Shown here: in pieces, positions 9,057 to 18,711 of the stretch
Layout: the number at the start of each line of letters is the position of its first letter
Numbering within the stretch: position 1 is the first letter of the stretch
Source of the DNA: JBBSUQ01 sp964389755
Lineage (GTDB): Bacteria; Bacteroidota; Bacteroidia; Flavobacteriales_D; Crocinitomicaceae
Reading direction: 5' to 3'
Length of the DNA: 64,000 nt
Assembly: GCA_964389755.1 (NCBI GenBank)
Contig: CAYMEW010000008.1
Coordinates: 39,229 to 103,228, forward strand
The notes under the pieces: model-generated
The model's database searches: none
The model's input: the letters and a program-made list of their open reading frames with translations, nothing else
Told to the model about the DNA's origin: nothing
Position numbers and translations under genes: made by a program

Positions 9057-10961
9057 ATGATTGAAAACAGACCGATAACGGACTGGCTCCCACTAACCCG
9101 CAAGGAAGTGGAAAAACGCGGGTGGGAAGAACTCGATGTAGTGCTCATTTCCGGTGACGCATACGTGGATCATCCGGCCTTCGGGACCGCGGTGATCGGG
9201 CGCATCATCGAAGATGAAGGTTTTCGCGTCGGCATTGTTGCCCAGCCCAACTGGCAGGACGACCTCCGCGACTTTAAAAAATTCGGAAAGCCGAAGTACT
9301 TTTTCGGCGTTACGGCCGGCTGCATGGATTCGATGGTGAATCACTACACGGCCAATAAACGCCTGCGCTCGACCGACGCATACACTCCCGGCGGACAGGC
9401 CGGCTTCCGTCCGGATTACGCAACCACGGTTTATTCGCGCATTCTGAAAGAACTTTACCCCGATGTACCGGTGCTCATCGGCGGGATCGAAGCTTCACTG
9501 CGACGCGTGACCCATTACGATTACTGGCAGGACAAACTCATGCCTTCCATCCTCGAGGATTCGGGCGCCGACCTGCTCGTGTACGGCATGGGTGATCAAC
9601 CGCTTCGCGAACTTTTAAGACTGCTCAAACGCGGTGTTCCTTTCTCCAACCTGCATACGATCAAACAGGTCGCTTTTATGCAGGATTCGGACATTGAACT
9701 TCCCAAAAACAAACACTGGGAAACGGTGGAGCTGGCCAGTCATGAGACCTGCCTGGAAGACAAGATCAAATATGCCGCCAACTTCAAGATCGTTGAGGTT
9801 GAAAGTAACAAATGGCAAGCCAACAGGATTATCCAAAAGACGGGAGAACGAACACTGGTTATCAATCCGCCCTACAAAACCATGGACGAAAAAGAGATCG
9901 ACCAGAGTTTCGACCTTCCCTATACGCGGCTTCCGCATCCAAAGTACAAAAATCGCGGCGCTATCCCGGCATACGACATGATCAAGTTTTCGATCAATAT
10001 GCACCGGGGTTGTTTCGGTGGCTGCAGTTTCTGTACGATCTCGGCGCACCAGGGAAAATTCATTGCATCACGCAGTGAACAATCGATCCTTAACGAACTC
10101 GAGGAGGTTACCGCCCACCCGGACTTTCGCGGTTATATTTCCGATTTGGGAGGTCCTTCGGCCAACATGTACAAGATGAAGGGCAAGGACGAGGCGATCT
10201 GTGCCCGTTGCAGCAGCCCGAGTTGTATTCATCCGGTGATTTGCAGTAACCTCGATACTTCCCACAAACCGATGACGGAACTTTACAGGAAGGTTGATGA
10301 ACACCCGAAAGTAAAAAAAGCATTTATCGGTTCGGGAATCCGTTACGACCTGCTGGTTGACGATTTCAATAAGAACAACGAGGACGGCAACCACGACGAA
10401 TACATCGAACAGGTCATCACGCGCCATGTCAGCGGCCGTCTGAAAGTAGCACCCGAGCACACCTCCGATGCCACGCTGCGCGTGATGCGAAAACCGTCTT
10501 TCCGTTATTTTCACAAGTTCAAGGAAAAATACGACCGTATTTCGGCCAAACATAACCTGAAACAGCAACTTATTCCGTATTTTATCTCTTCACATCCCGG
10601 ATGCGAGGAAGAAGACATGGCCAACCTGGCAGCGGAAACGCGTGATATGGGCTTCCAACTCGAGCAGGTACAGGATTTCACTCCTACCCCGATGACGGTA
10701 GCCGAAGTGATCTATTACTCGGGCGTGCATCCGTACACGCTCAAACCTGTGAATACGGTTAAGACGAAGGCCGAAAAACAAAATCAGAACCGGTACTTTT
10801 TCTGGTACAAACCGGAAAATAAGCAATGGATCCGCAAACGACTGAATAAGTTTAACCGTCCCGAACTGGCCGACAAACTGCTCGGCCCGGAGAAAGCGGG
10901 AGGCGATAAAGCTGAAAAAGTGCCTCGCTGGCTGGCAGAACGTCGCAAAAAAGGACGCTAA
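9057..10961 (+). CDS. YgiQ family radical SAM protein
   Basis: A 634-residue member of the YgiQ (UPF0313) family: an N-terminal B12-binding-like region, a central radical SAM domain and a C-terminal YgiQ-specific segment. The [4Fe-4S] cluster motif CxxxCxxC is at Cys319, Cys323 and Cys326 (RGCFGGCSFC). Extra cysteines near residues 382-400 (CARCSSPSCIHPVIC) may hold a second cluster. The C-terminus after about 600 is basic. The physiological substrate of the family is not established. Monocistronic by position: divergent from the lipoprotein operon and followed by a signal-peptide protein 67 bp later. Confidence 0.92.
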   Translation: MIENRPITDWLPLTRKEVEKRGWEELDVVLISGDAYVDHPAFGTAVIGRIIEDEGFRVGIVAQPNWQDDLRDFKKFGKPKYFFGVTAGCMDSMVNHYTANKRLRSTDAYTPGGQAGFRPDYATTVYSRILKELYPDVPVLIGGIEASLRRVTHYDYWQDKLMPSILEDSGADLLVYGMGDQPLRELLRLLKRGVPFSNLHTIKQVAFMQDSDIELPKNKHWETVELASHETCLEDKIKYAANFKIVEVESNKWQANRIIQKTGERTLVINPPYKTMDEKEIDQSFDLPYTRLPHPKYKNRGAIPAYDMIKFSINMHRGCFGGCSFCTISAHQGKFIASRSEQSILNELEEVTAHPDFRGYISDLGGPSANMYKMKGKDEAICARCSSPSCIHPVICSNLDTSHKPMTELYRKVDEHPKVKKAFIGSGIRYDLLVDDFNKNNEDGNHDEYIEQVITRHVSGRLKVAPEHTSDATLRVMRKPSFRYFHKFKEKYDRISAKHNLKQQLIPYFISSHPGCEEEDMANLAAETRDMGFQLEQVQDFTPTPMTVAEVIYYSGVHPYTLKPVNTVKTKAEKQNQNRYFFWYKPENKQWIRKRLNKFNRPELADKLLGPEKAGGDKAEKVPRWLAERRKKGR

Positions 10962-11028
10962 AAAAGCCTAAAAGTAGCAGGTGTCCGGACCGTTTCGGCG
11001 CAAGTTCTTTATTTTGTAAGAAAAAGTC

Positions 11029-13143
11029 ATGCGTTTTCTCTACCTGCTCCTGTTAATCATTTTGTCACATTCGGCCTCGGCCGGCGGTCCGTTGGTGCTT
11101 ATCCCGAAAAGCAATCAGCAACCGGGCATCGCCCTGTACACGCCGTCACAGCGCGATTCGGTACCGCAGCATACGAAATTCGAGATCGGGCTTGCCCTCC
11201 CGGACAATTTACAACGCGAGATCCAGAATTTCCTGGTCAACAGCAACGGCGGTTTAAACCCGTACGATCCCGAAGCGATCAGTATCGAAGTACTTTTCCG
11301 TTCGGCAGGCGGACGCTATAAAACACGGTACGGTTTCTATTATCAGCCTTTTCGCATGGAACAAAACGGAGACTTCTGGATGCCGGACAGCACTTCCTAC
11401 CCGTGGCGCGTGCGCTTTGCTCCGGACCAAACCGGCGACTGGGCAGCGGATATTCGCGTACTTCGAAACGGACTCCCGCTCTACGCGCAACAAACCATTT
11501 ATTTTCGCTGTGTAGCCGGAACGCACAAAGGAAGGCTCCAAAACCCGCGCGTCTACGATCGTCCGAATCGCATTCTCGCTTTTCCGGACGGTTCTCCCTT
11601 TACGATCATCGGGGACAATATCAGCAGTGGCGGCTTCGTCACCTACAAACCTTCCCAGCAACAACATCAACTCAACGGCGTCAAAGAACTTAAAAGATCC
11701 GGTGGCACCTTTACGCGCTTTGAACTTCCTGCGCAGGCCGGTCTCCCCGACTGGCCCGTATACGATAATTACACCGGTAAACTGGACGAAATGTACGGTT
11801 TTGACGAGATCGTGGAATATTGTACGCAAGAGGAGATCTACTTTACGGTTTTCAGGCATCACGTGGAACTTTTTGAAGATCCGGATCACATCGGGGAAGC
11901 ATCCTGGGAAGGGGTCAGCTGGTTCGAAAACCCTTACCGGAAAGCCTTTGGTATGGAGCGCCAGATCGCCTATTTTACAGACACAAATGCCCTTGTCTGG
12001 CAGAAGAACTGCCTGCGCTACATGGACGCCCGCTGGGGCTACAGTCCTAAATTCGCATTTTTCGGTTTTTCAGAGATCAACAACTGGTATCGAACGATGC
12101 AGCGGCAGGAAGGTTTTAGTGAGAACCAGGCCCTCGATACGATGTATGCCTGGTACAGCCGGCTTCAAGACTATATGAAGGACGAACTTCACGTCGGGTT
12201 CATGGCGACGAATTCATATGCGAGCCTTCCGCAGGCAGAACTAAACGGAGCCGATCGTTTCCTGGCGGCATCCGACCTGATCTCCATTCACGTTTACGAG
12301 GAGACCAAAAGTGTAAACGCGATCAAACGCTACAATGCCGTCAACCTGCTTTTTGAACAATATCAACGCCCCGTGCTGCTCGAAGAGGCCGGTATCAACG
12401 GTGATCACCTGAAGATCTATTGTTGTACGGGCATCGATTTTCACAATGAGATCTGGTCCTCGACACTCTCCGGAAGCGCCGGTACCGCGCTGGACTGGTG
12501 GTGGAATCGTGGTGTTCATGATTTCGGATACATTCGCGACCTGCAAAGTGTCCGGAACTTTACGGAGCGCTTCGACCTGCATAACGCTCATTTTACGCCA
12601 CAACGCTGGATTGACCGCTCCCGGAACCCGATCGACCTGCTTGCCGGAAGAGACCTGCTCTACCGGGCAGCAATTGAGAATTTCGCCCTGCAAAACGATT
12701 CCGGGACACTCATACTCGGCTGGGTACACAATGCAGCCTATTACTGGCGAAATCTCGAAACACAGTGTATGCAATCCCTGTTGGACAGCAGTACGCTGAG
12801 CACAGCCTGTATGGTTGAGCAGAACTACGACCTTAACCGGGAACAAAACAAATCTTTCCAGGGAGCGCGGTATACGGACGCTTATTCGGACACACAACAA
12901 AACATCGACCTGCCGAAATCAAACGGGACTACTTTTGAGATCAGTAATGTTCAGCGACGTGTAGATGGTCGCAAATGCCGCTACCGAATTACCTTTTATC
13001 ACGTTCAGAACGGCGAATTCAGGGAAGCACCCGAAGAGACGCAGGTTCTGGAAGCCAATTTCTTCGGAAAGCTAAAGCCCCGGTTACCCACACTGGATGC
13101 GAACGACCCGGATTATGCGTATGTAATCGAACGGATTGAATGA
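11029..13143 (+). CDS. Exported DUF5060-type glycoside hydrolase-like protein
   Basis: A 704-residue protein with a signal peptide (MRFLYLLLLIILSHSASAG). Residues about 40-170 resemble DUF5060, the beta-sandwich in front of many TIM-barrel glycosidases (NPYDPEAISIEVLF, WRVRFAPDQTGDW). Residues about 190-560 look like a clan-A-type barrel, with candidate acid/base Glu349 in GFSEINNWY and candidate nucleophile Glu452 or Glu453 in LLEEAGING. The C-terminal 130 residues are beta-rich. Substrate is unknown; an exported polysaccharide-active enzyme is inferred. The next gene encodes an LpxR-like lipid A enzyme 31 bp downstream, hinting at glycan or LPS remodelling at the surface. Confidence 0.68.
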   Translation: MRFLYLLLLIILSHSASAGGPLVLIPKSNQQPGIALYTPSQRDSVPQHTKFEIGLALPDNLQREIQNFLVNSNGGLNPYDPEAISIEVLFRSAGGRYKTRYGFYYQPFRMEQNGDFWMPDSTSYPWRVRFAPDQTGDWAADIRVLRNGLPLYAQQTIYFRCVAGTHKGRLQNPRVYDRPNRILAFPDGSPFTIIGDNISSGGFVTYKPSQQQHQLNGVKELKRSGGTFTRFELPAQAGLPDWPVYDNYTGKLDEMYGFDEIVEYCTQEEIYFTVFRHHVELFEDPDHIGEASWEGVSWFENPYRKAFGMERQIAYFTDTNALVWQKNCLRYMDARWGYSPKFAFFGFSEINNWYRTMQRQEGFSENQALDTMYAWYSRLQDYMKDELHVGFMATNSYASLPQAELNGADRFLAASDLISIHVYEETKSVNAIKRYNAVNLLFEQYQRPVLLEEAGINGDHLKIYCCTGIDFHNEIWSSTLSGSAGTALDWWWNRGVHDFGYIRDLQSVRNFTERFDLHNAHFTPQRWIDRSRNPIDLLAGRDLLYRAAIENFALQNDSGTLILGWVHNAAYYWRNLETQCMQSLLDSSTLSTACMVEQNYDLNREQNKSFQGARYTDAYSDTQQNIDLPKSNGTTFEISNVQRRVDGRKCRYRITFYHVQNGEFREAPEETQVLEANFFGKLKPRLPTLDANDPDYAYVIERIE

Positions 13144-13174
13144 ACACCAGAGGCCCATGCTTGTTTGTATGGAC

Positions 13175-14125
13175 ATGAGATCGCTGTTTACCGGAATAAT
13201 TTTTTTACTCGCGAGTGCCCTGCATGCTCAGCACATCGACCCGTACTCAACGTTGTTTGAAATACCGGACAGTTCTTACATTCGCCTGAGTTACGACAAC
13301 GACTTTTTCCAGGGACACGATTTTTATTATACCCAGGGATTCTCATTCGATGGTATTTTCCCCGTATTTCGTAAAAATCCTGTCAATAAAGTGCTTTTCC
13401 ACGACCGGAACGCGGACTACGAAAAGTACGGACTGCGAATCGAGTCCGATGTATACACGCCAACTGACATTTCGGCGGACAGCATTCTAACACGGAACCA
13501 CCCGTATTCTGCAGTGGCTTACCTGGAATTTTTTCGCATGTCCTACGCTCCGAAAGCCAACCGGAAAGTTAGTTCTGCGCTTGACATCGGGATTATCGGG
13601 CCTGCGGCACTTGGAAAAGAAATGCAAACCGGTATTCACGAAGCACTGAACATGGATCCTCCGCAGGGCTGGCAATACCAGATCCAAAATGAGCCGTTCC
13701 TGAATTATACCCTGCGACTGGAACAGCAGGTGCTTGAAAGCCGTTCCCGCTTCTCTGCCGGCGCAATTGCAGAGGTCAGGGCTGGTAATTACCTCACCGA
13801 AGCGTCGCTCGGAATTGAATTGTCGGTGGGACGTAAGAACAACCTCTTTACCGGCACGGAGAATAAAATACAATGGTATTTCTACAGCCAGAGTTATATG
13901 CATGCCGTGGGCTACGACGCTACGCTCGAGGGTGGCCTGTTCAACCGAAATAGTCAGTACATCATCAGTCAAATCAATATGGAACCACTCGTGGCCGAGC
14001 AGCACATTGGTTTTGTAGTATCCGTACCACACGTATATGCCAGCCTGGATTTCGGTTTCATTACCCAACGCTTTATGTACGGCCGCCCGCACGGCTGGGG
14101 AGGAATACGCCTTTGCTTCTTCTGA
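13175..14125 (+). CDS. LpxR-like lipid A deacylase (DUF2219)
   Basis: A 316-residue outer-membrane barrel predicted to belong to the DUF2219/LpxR family, which removes 3'-acyl chains from lipid A. It has a signal peptide (MRSLFTGIIFLLASALHAQ), the conserved YDNDFFQGHDFYYTQGF segment with the Asn-Asp pair, a later HPYSAVAY, and a C-terminal aromatic (CFF) fitting barrel insertion. Three ATGs are possible (13157, 13169, 13175); 13175 gives the cleanest signal peptide and no overlap with the upstream gene. Activity cannot be read from sequence alone. Confidence 0.78.
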   Translation: MRSLFTGIIFLLASALHAQHIDPYSTLFEIPDSSYIRLSYDNDFFQGHDFYYTQGFSFDGIFPVFRKNPVNKVLFHDRNADYEKYGLRIESDVYTPTDISADSILTRNHPYSAVAYLEFFRMSYAPKANRKVSSALDIGIIGPAALGKEMQTGIHEALNMDPPQGWQYQIQNEPFLNYTLRLEQQVLESRSRFSAGAIAEVRAGNYLTEASLGIELSVGRKNNLFTGTENKIQWYFYSQSYMHAVGYDATLEGGLFNRNSQYIISQINMEPLVAEQHIGFVVSVPHVYASLDFGFITQRFMYGRPHGWGGIRLCFF

Positions 14126-14238
14126 AAGGCCAGTTTTCCGATTGTGAAATAACGTTAACGCCCGAACTACTTTTTGAAGTGAGTGTTTTATTTATTAAGA
14201 CAATAATACACAAAGTTTTAACCATTAAAAGAGACGTT

Positions 14239-15333
14239 ATGAAAAAGTTACTTTTCACCGTGGCGGTGCTCATCGGATCATACTCCATCGCCCAAAACAT
14301 GGTCATGAACCCCGAAATGAAACCGGACGGCATGCCATGCAGCTACGGCTCTATCGACAAGGCAACGGGATGGTCCAATGCCAACGGTGGAACCACAGAC
14401 CTTTTTGACAAAGAATCGGGAAAATACACAACCGGTATTCCTGAAAATTACATGGGACGCGAAGATATTCCGAGCGGAAATTACGCCGGGATCATCGCTT
14501 ACTACGACGACGAACGCGTAAACCTGTTCCAGACTGTTAACAACCTTGAAGTTACCGGGGAAAAAGGATATCAGCGCTATTCGGAATACCTGCAGGGACA
14601 ACTTGCGGAGCCACTCGTTGCCGGCCAGGCCTACCAGTTCTCTTTCAAAGTGAGTCTCGGTGAAGAAAGCGGTCGCGCCGTTCGCGGACTCGGTGCTTAC
14701 TTTTCACCTACTAAGATCATGCAGGAATCCAATGAATTCCTCGATGTACAGCCTCAGATCGTTTCTTATACACTGATCTCGAGTACCAGTGGATGGACAG
14801 AAATTCGCGGTACATTCATCGCGGACGGTGGCGAGAAATTTTTCACGATCGGTGCGTTTGAATCCACTGTTTTCCCGGAAAAGATCATCCCGGAAAATGT
14901 AAACGATAACCGCAAAGCATACTATTACATTGCGCAGCCGGTAATGACTCCATATACCGGAGTGATCTTTGCGAACTTCGAGGAAATCCTCATCGGGCGT
15001 AAGGTAATTTTCCTGACCCTGAATTTTGAAACCGGTAAGGCAAACATTAAACCTGAATCGTTCGACGAACTCAACGAGTGTGCGCGCTTCCTGAACAACC
15101 ACCCGGATATTCGCGTACAGATTGACGGACACACTGATAAACAGGGCGATGCCGACATTAACATACCACTTTCAAAAGACCGGGCGCGCGTTGTGAAAGA
15201 ATACCTCGTAAAACAAGGTGTTAGTGCCTCACGCATGGAAACAAACGGTTACGGAAGTTCACGGCCGCTGGTACCGAACGGACCGGACGATAACATCGCG
15301 AACCGCCGTATGGAATTGTACATTATCAAATAA
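14239..15333 (+). CDS. OmpA-family peptidoglycan-binding outer-membrane protein
   Basis: A 364-residue protein with signal peptide MKKLLFTVAVLIGSYSIAQ. Residues about 20-245 form a beta-rich, jelly-roll-like domain (possibly carbohydrate-binding) instead of an OmpA barrel. Residues about 255-364 are an OmpA-like domain with LNFETGKANIKPESFDEL, the diaminopimelate-binding IDGHTDKQGDADIN and NRRMELYII. The frame stays open upstream, but the ATG at 14239 starts the signal peptide and is preceded by the purine-rich AAAAGAGACG. It probably tethers an envelope component to peptidoglycan. A terminator follows. Confidence 0.85.
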   Translation: MKKLLFTVAVLIGSYSIAQNMVMNPEMKPDGMPCSYGSIDKATGWSNANGGTTDLFDKESGKYTTGIPENYMGREDIPSGNYAGIIAYYDDERVNLFQTVNNLEVTGEKGYQRYSEYLQGQLAEPLVAGQAYQFSFKVSLGEESGRAVRGLGAYFSPTKIMQESNEFLDVQPQIVSYTLISSTSGWTEIRGTFIADGGEKFFTIGAFESTVFPEKIIPENVNDNRKAYYYIAQPVMTPYTGVIFANFEEILIGRKVIFLTLNFETGKANIKPESFDELNECARFLNNHPDIRVQIDGHTDKQGDADINIPLSKDRARVVKEYLVKQGVSASRMETNGYGSSRPLVPNGPDDNIANRRMELYIIK

Positions 15334-15362
15334 CTGACTTTTTCAAAGATATACGATAATGG

Positions 15363-15395
15363 AAACCGTCTGTCAGCAATGGCAGGCGGTTTTTT
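15363..15395 (+). terminator. Intrinsic terminator after the OmpA-family gene
   Basis: Stem AACCGTCTG / CAGGCGGTT (one G-U pair), 10-nt loop, followed by a run of six T, 30 bp after the stop codon. Confidence 0.85.
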
Positions 15396-15552
15396 AATGC
15401 TCAAAATGGGCGCCGCCCGAAGTCGCCAGGTGTAAATAAATCATTTAAAGGACTGCATAAAGGCGTTTAACCTTTGATTTCAGGCCCTGAGCAAGCGCCC
15501 AAACAATCCGGGCTTTTGCGGTCAATCCGACCGAGTATGTCAGATACACTGC

Positions 15553-15582
15553 AAAAAAAGGTGTCCGTTTCCGGACACCTTT
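15553..15582 (-). terminator. Intrinsic terminator after the M43 protease gene
   Basis: Perfect 11-bp stem AAAGGTGTCCG / CGGACACCTTT with a 4-nt loop; on the minus strand it is followed by seven T, 21 bp beyond the protease stop codon. It faces the OmpA terminator, so the two transcription units are insulated. Confidence 0.9.
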
Positions 15583-15603
15583 ATCAAATTAATTTCTGTT
15601 ATG

Positions 15604-17742
15604 TTATCGAACGATAAACTGCAGTGTTTTTGAATATCCGTCAGCCTCGATCTTCACGAAGTAAACACCATCTGACAATTCATTAACCGGCATCAGTACG
15701 AGGTTCGTACCACTGTTACCGTTCACGGAAGTTCCCTGAACGCGTTTCCCGGTAATATCCACAACGGTAAACTGAATGGTTCCGGCAGTCTCCAGACCAA
15801 AGCGAATGTTAATTTCGTCTTCGGCCGGGTTCGGGAACAGTTCGAGATCACGTACATTGGACGCTGCTTCTTCTAAAGAGAGAACAACCTGATCCGAGGG
15901 CGGACCTTCATAAATGTTGATATCATCAATATACAGGTTGTTTCCGCCGCTACCGTCAAATTCGAAACGGTAACGGAAATTCTCTACCCAAAACTGCGAC
16001 GTGATATTTGTTACGTGTACTGTAGTCCAGTCCGCCTGTGTGGAAGGAGTCCAGCTGGAAGATGCCGTCTGGCTGCCCAGAGTATTATTCAGCAACGTTT
16101 TGCGTTGTTGCCATGAACTTCCGCAATCGTTGGTCATGAATACTTTCAGCGTCTCATTATTCGCTGAGACCTTCTTGCGGTAAGCATAGCGGAAAGTCAT
16201 GGTACAACCATCGGTAGAGTTTACACCGCTCAGATCTACTCCAGACGATGTAAGCCGGTCGGTGCTGTTCCCTGTTTGCGAGAAATTCTGCAACTTCACT
16301 GATTTCGATCCGTAGTAAGCAGCCGAACTTGTAATCTCAAAAGCCTGGTTCCCGTTCTGGTTCTCCACGAACCACTTTCCGGATGAAGCGAGGCTCGTGT
16401 ACGGCTCAAAGCTTTCATAGAAAGGAAGCCCCGAAGAGTTTGGCAATACGGTGATGAAAGATGTTTTTGTTTCGGTAAGCGAACTTGTACCGTCGCTCGC
16501 CGTCAGGATTACCTGGTAGGTTCCCGGGTTTGCATACGTGATCACCGGGTTTTCCGAAGAAGATGTTGCCGGGCTTCCGCCTGCAAACGTCCAGTTCCAG
16601 GAAGAAGCTCCGTTGTAAGACTCATCGTTGAACTGAACAGCATCACCGGCGCATACAATCGTTTTCGATGCACTGAAATCAGCTTTACAAAGTGAGAGGT
16701 CTCCGTTTGCCCCCACTGCTGCGAGGTTGGAAGATGTAAATGTATTATTACGGCCTGCAATTGCGGAAGTAAGTGCGTCACGCATACGTGTTTTCTGACC
16801 CGGCGTGAACATTTTGGAGCAGTAAGAATAGTCCATGTAATTCTCCACGTTGGCCAGTGGTCCGCAAGAAGATTCGTTGAGGTTACAGGACGTTACACCG
16901 ATCGTGTTCGGCGTATCGCTCACACCGTCATCGTCGCCGCAGCTGGATGCATTCCCCGGATTGTTGTTCGGTCCCCAGGTATGTGACAGGTTCAGCCAGT
17001 GTCCGACCTCGTGAGTCAGCGTACGGCTCGTTGATACATTTGAAGTTCCGATGGAACCGGTATAATTGTGAAGTGCAAACACGCCGTTGTAGAACATGCT
17101 TGAGCCCGTCCAGTTACCCGGGTTGAATGTATAACCGGCAGCGCCGCCGATATCGTCACAAATAAAGATATTCAGGTATTCGTCCGGGGGCCACTGTCCC
17201 TGGTACACATCATTTCCGTTCACCACGGCAGCAACCTGGTCCTGGCCATCGCCGCTGAAGGTTTCCTGCGTGTAGGTGCGCGTGATTCCCTTAAAGCATG
17301 TTCCGTCCGGCGCAATCGTTGCGAGCGCAAACTCGATCTCCACATCGGCAGGCAGCCCCTGGAATTCTGCCTTGACATTGTTTGCATCGGCATTTTGGAG
17401 ACGGTAATCGCGGTTGAGGATCGCGAGCGCGTCGTATAACTGTTCATCGGAGATATTTTCAATCCCCCCGGCGTGCAGTACGTGAAATACGATCGGGATG
17501 GTGTAAACAATTCCTTTGGGTGTTACCGTTTGAGGATTTTTTGAACTTTCAAGTTGCTCTGCCTCATAACGGGCGCGCAGCTCCGGATCCTGCATGGCTT
17601 TCTCCATTTGCTTGTGCTGATGACAGTACTCAACGGCTTCACCTGCTCGTGCATTGGAAGGATCAAAATCGCCTGTCTGTGCAAATGACACGGAGGCAGC
17701 AAAAGTTCCCAGCCATAAGAGCGTAGCGTTTAATTTCTTCAT
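15604..17742 (-). CDS. Secreted M43 (pappalysin-like) metalloprotease with PKD and T9SS sorting domains
   Basis: A 712-residue protein with signal peptide MKKLNATLLWLGTFAASVSFAQ. A zinc metalloprotease domain of the M43 type spans about 75-345, with His244-Glu245-x2-His248 and His254 in HEVGHWLNLSH and a Met-turn candidate in NYMDYSYC. A PKD-like domain follows at about 355-435 (FAGGSPATSSSENPVITYANPG), then a jelly-roll region (about 440-620), then a C-terminal type IX sorting domain (LFPNPAEDEINI ... GVYFVKIEADG ... LQFIVR). Export through the outer membrane by T9SS and surface anchoring or release is expected. T9SS genes themselves are not in the window. Confidence 0.93.
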   Translation of the reverse strand: MKKLNATLLWLGTFAASVSFAQTGDFDPSNARAGEAVEYCHQHKQMEKAMQDPELRARYEAEQLESSKNPQTVTPKGIVYTIPIVFHVLHAGGIENISDEQLYDALAILNRDYRLQNADANNVKAEFQGLPADVEIEFALATIAPDGTCFKGITRTYTQETFSGDGQDQVAAVVNGNDVYQGQWPPDEYLNIFICDDIGGAAGYTFNPGNWTGSSMFYNGVFALHNYTGSIGTSNVSTSRTLTHEVGHWLNLSHTWGPNNNPGNASSCGDDDGVSDTPNTIGVTSCNLNESSCGPLANVENYMDYSYCSKMFTPGQKTRMRDALTSAIAGRNNTFTSSNLAAVGANGDLSLCKADFSASKTIVCAGDAVQFNDESYNGASSWNWTFAGGSPATSSSENPVITYANPGTYQVILTASDGTSSLTETKTSFITVLPNSSGLPFYESFEPYTSLASSGKWFVENQNGNQAFEITSSAAYYGSKSVKLQNFSQTGNSTDRLTSSGVDLSGVNSTDGCTMTFRYAYRKKVSANNETLKVFMTNDCGSSWQQRKTLLNNTLGSQTASSSWTPSTQADWTTVHVTNITSQFWVENFRYRFEFDGSGGNNLYIDDINIYEGPPSDQVVLSLEEAASNVRDLELFPNPAEDEINIRFGLETAGTIQFTVVDITGKRVQGTSVNGNSGTNLVLMPVNELSDGVYFVKIEADGYSKTLQFIVR

Positions 17743-18015
17743 AACTTAATACACAGTTTTTCGATAGTTTAACAAAAAATATAACGGCACAATTTACGAA
17801 AAAGTTGGTGATTGTTCAAATTTATTCGCTCAATCGTGCATTAAACCAGATCAATATGAATCCAATGATCAGCTCAACGGAACCGTTTAGAGGTCACTGC
17901 ATACCGTTTACTCAATCAAGGCGCTTTTAAAGCTACGCGACCGAACATTCGGATGTTTTGACAAGATTCCACCTTTTCAGCGAGGTATTTTTGGATTCCA
18001 ATGAAAATCGGTGAA
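17743..18015. other. Intergenic region upstream of the protease gene
   Basis: 273 bp. On the minus strand TATATTTT (17776-17783) is a weak -7 candidate for the protease. A short inverted repeat AACGG-AA-CCGTT lies near 17877-17890. Nothing else was recognised. Confidence 0.35.
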
Positions 18016-18711
18016 TTAACCCACAAGGTCAGTATAGGAAACAATTACCGGGTATTTCCTTTCCAGCAGCCTCAGAATATCTGTAGCCACTTCGTGCGGA
18101 CTTCGCAGTGCTTTTTCTTCGTGTAGTTTCAGAAAGCGGGACAGAGAACTGAACTTCTCCGGGGACGTGCTGCGAATTACAGCCTGCATTTCTGTGTCTA
18201 CCACTCCCGGAGAAAAGGCGTGTACACGCAAATCCTTTGTGGCCTCATTTGCTTCGGCCTGGATTGTTTCACTGAACAGATCAAGCCCGGCTTTCGAGGC
18301 ACAATAAGCGCTCCAGGAAGGAATGGGCCGTTTTCCAGCTCCGGAACTGATGTTCACGATTACCTGCGAAGAGTTTTCAAAATGCCGGACAAACTTGCGA
18401 CACAGGATCATCGGTGAGATCAGGTTTACCTGCATGACCTGTTGCTCGGCTCCGGACATATTAAAAACGGGGGCGATCTCTCCGACCGTCCCCGCGTTAT
18501 TTATTAAAATTGCTTTTGTAGCATGATCCGCGTCCGGAAATTCAAAGCCTTCTACCGCAACCGGATCCGAAAGGTCCAGTTCCAGTTTTGCAATGGCCAG
18601 ATCTTCCGGAAAATGGCGACCGATCCCCGTTACTTCATAGCCTTCTTTCAGAAAGGCCTCTGCAACAGCGCGACCGATCCCGCCGGATACTCCTGTGATG
18701 AAAACGCGCAT
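18016..18711 (-). CDS. SDR family NAD(P)-dependent oxidoreductase
   Basis: A 231-residue classical short-chain dehydrogenase: nucleotide-binding TGVSGGIG at 6-13, NNAG at 71-74, catalytic Ser122/123, Tyr136 and Lys140 in YCASK. The KRPIPSW segment before the Tyr resembles sepiapterin-reductase/benzil-reductase-type SDRs, but the substrate cannot be assigned. Its ATG overlaps the stop of the upstream KtrA-like gene (TGATG), so it is the last gene of a three-gene operon. Confidence 0.9.
   Translation of the reverse strand: MRVFITGVSGGIGRAVAEAFLKEGYEVTGIGRHFPEDLAIAKLELDLSDPVAVEGFEFPDADHATKAILINNAGTVGEIAPVFNMSGAEQQVMQVNLISPMILCRKFVRHFENSSQVIVNISSGAGKRPIPSWSAYCASKAGLDLFSETIQAEANEATKDLRVHAFSPGVVDTEMQAVIRSTSPEKFSSLSRFLKLHEEKALRSPHEVATDILRLLERKYPVIVSYTDLVG

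Noticed and set aside
13136..13174. Longer N-terminus of the LpxR-like protein from a TTG at 13136
   Set aside because: It would overlap the upstream gene and place 13 non-signal residues before a good signal peptide beginning at 13175.
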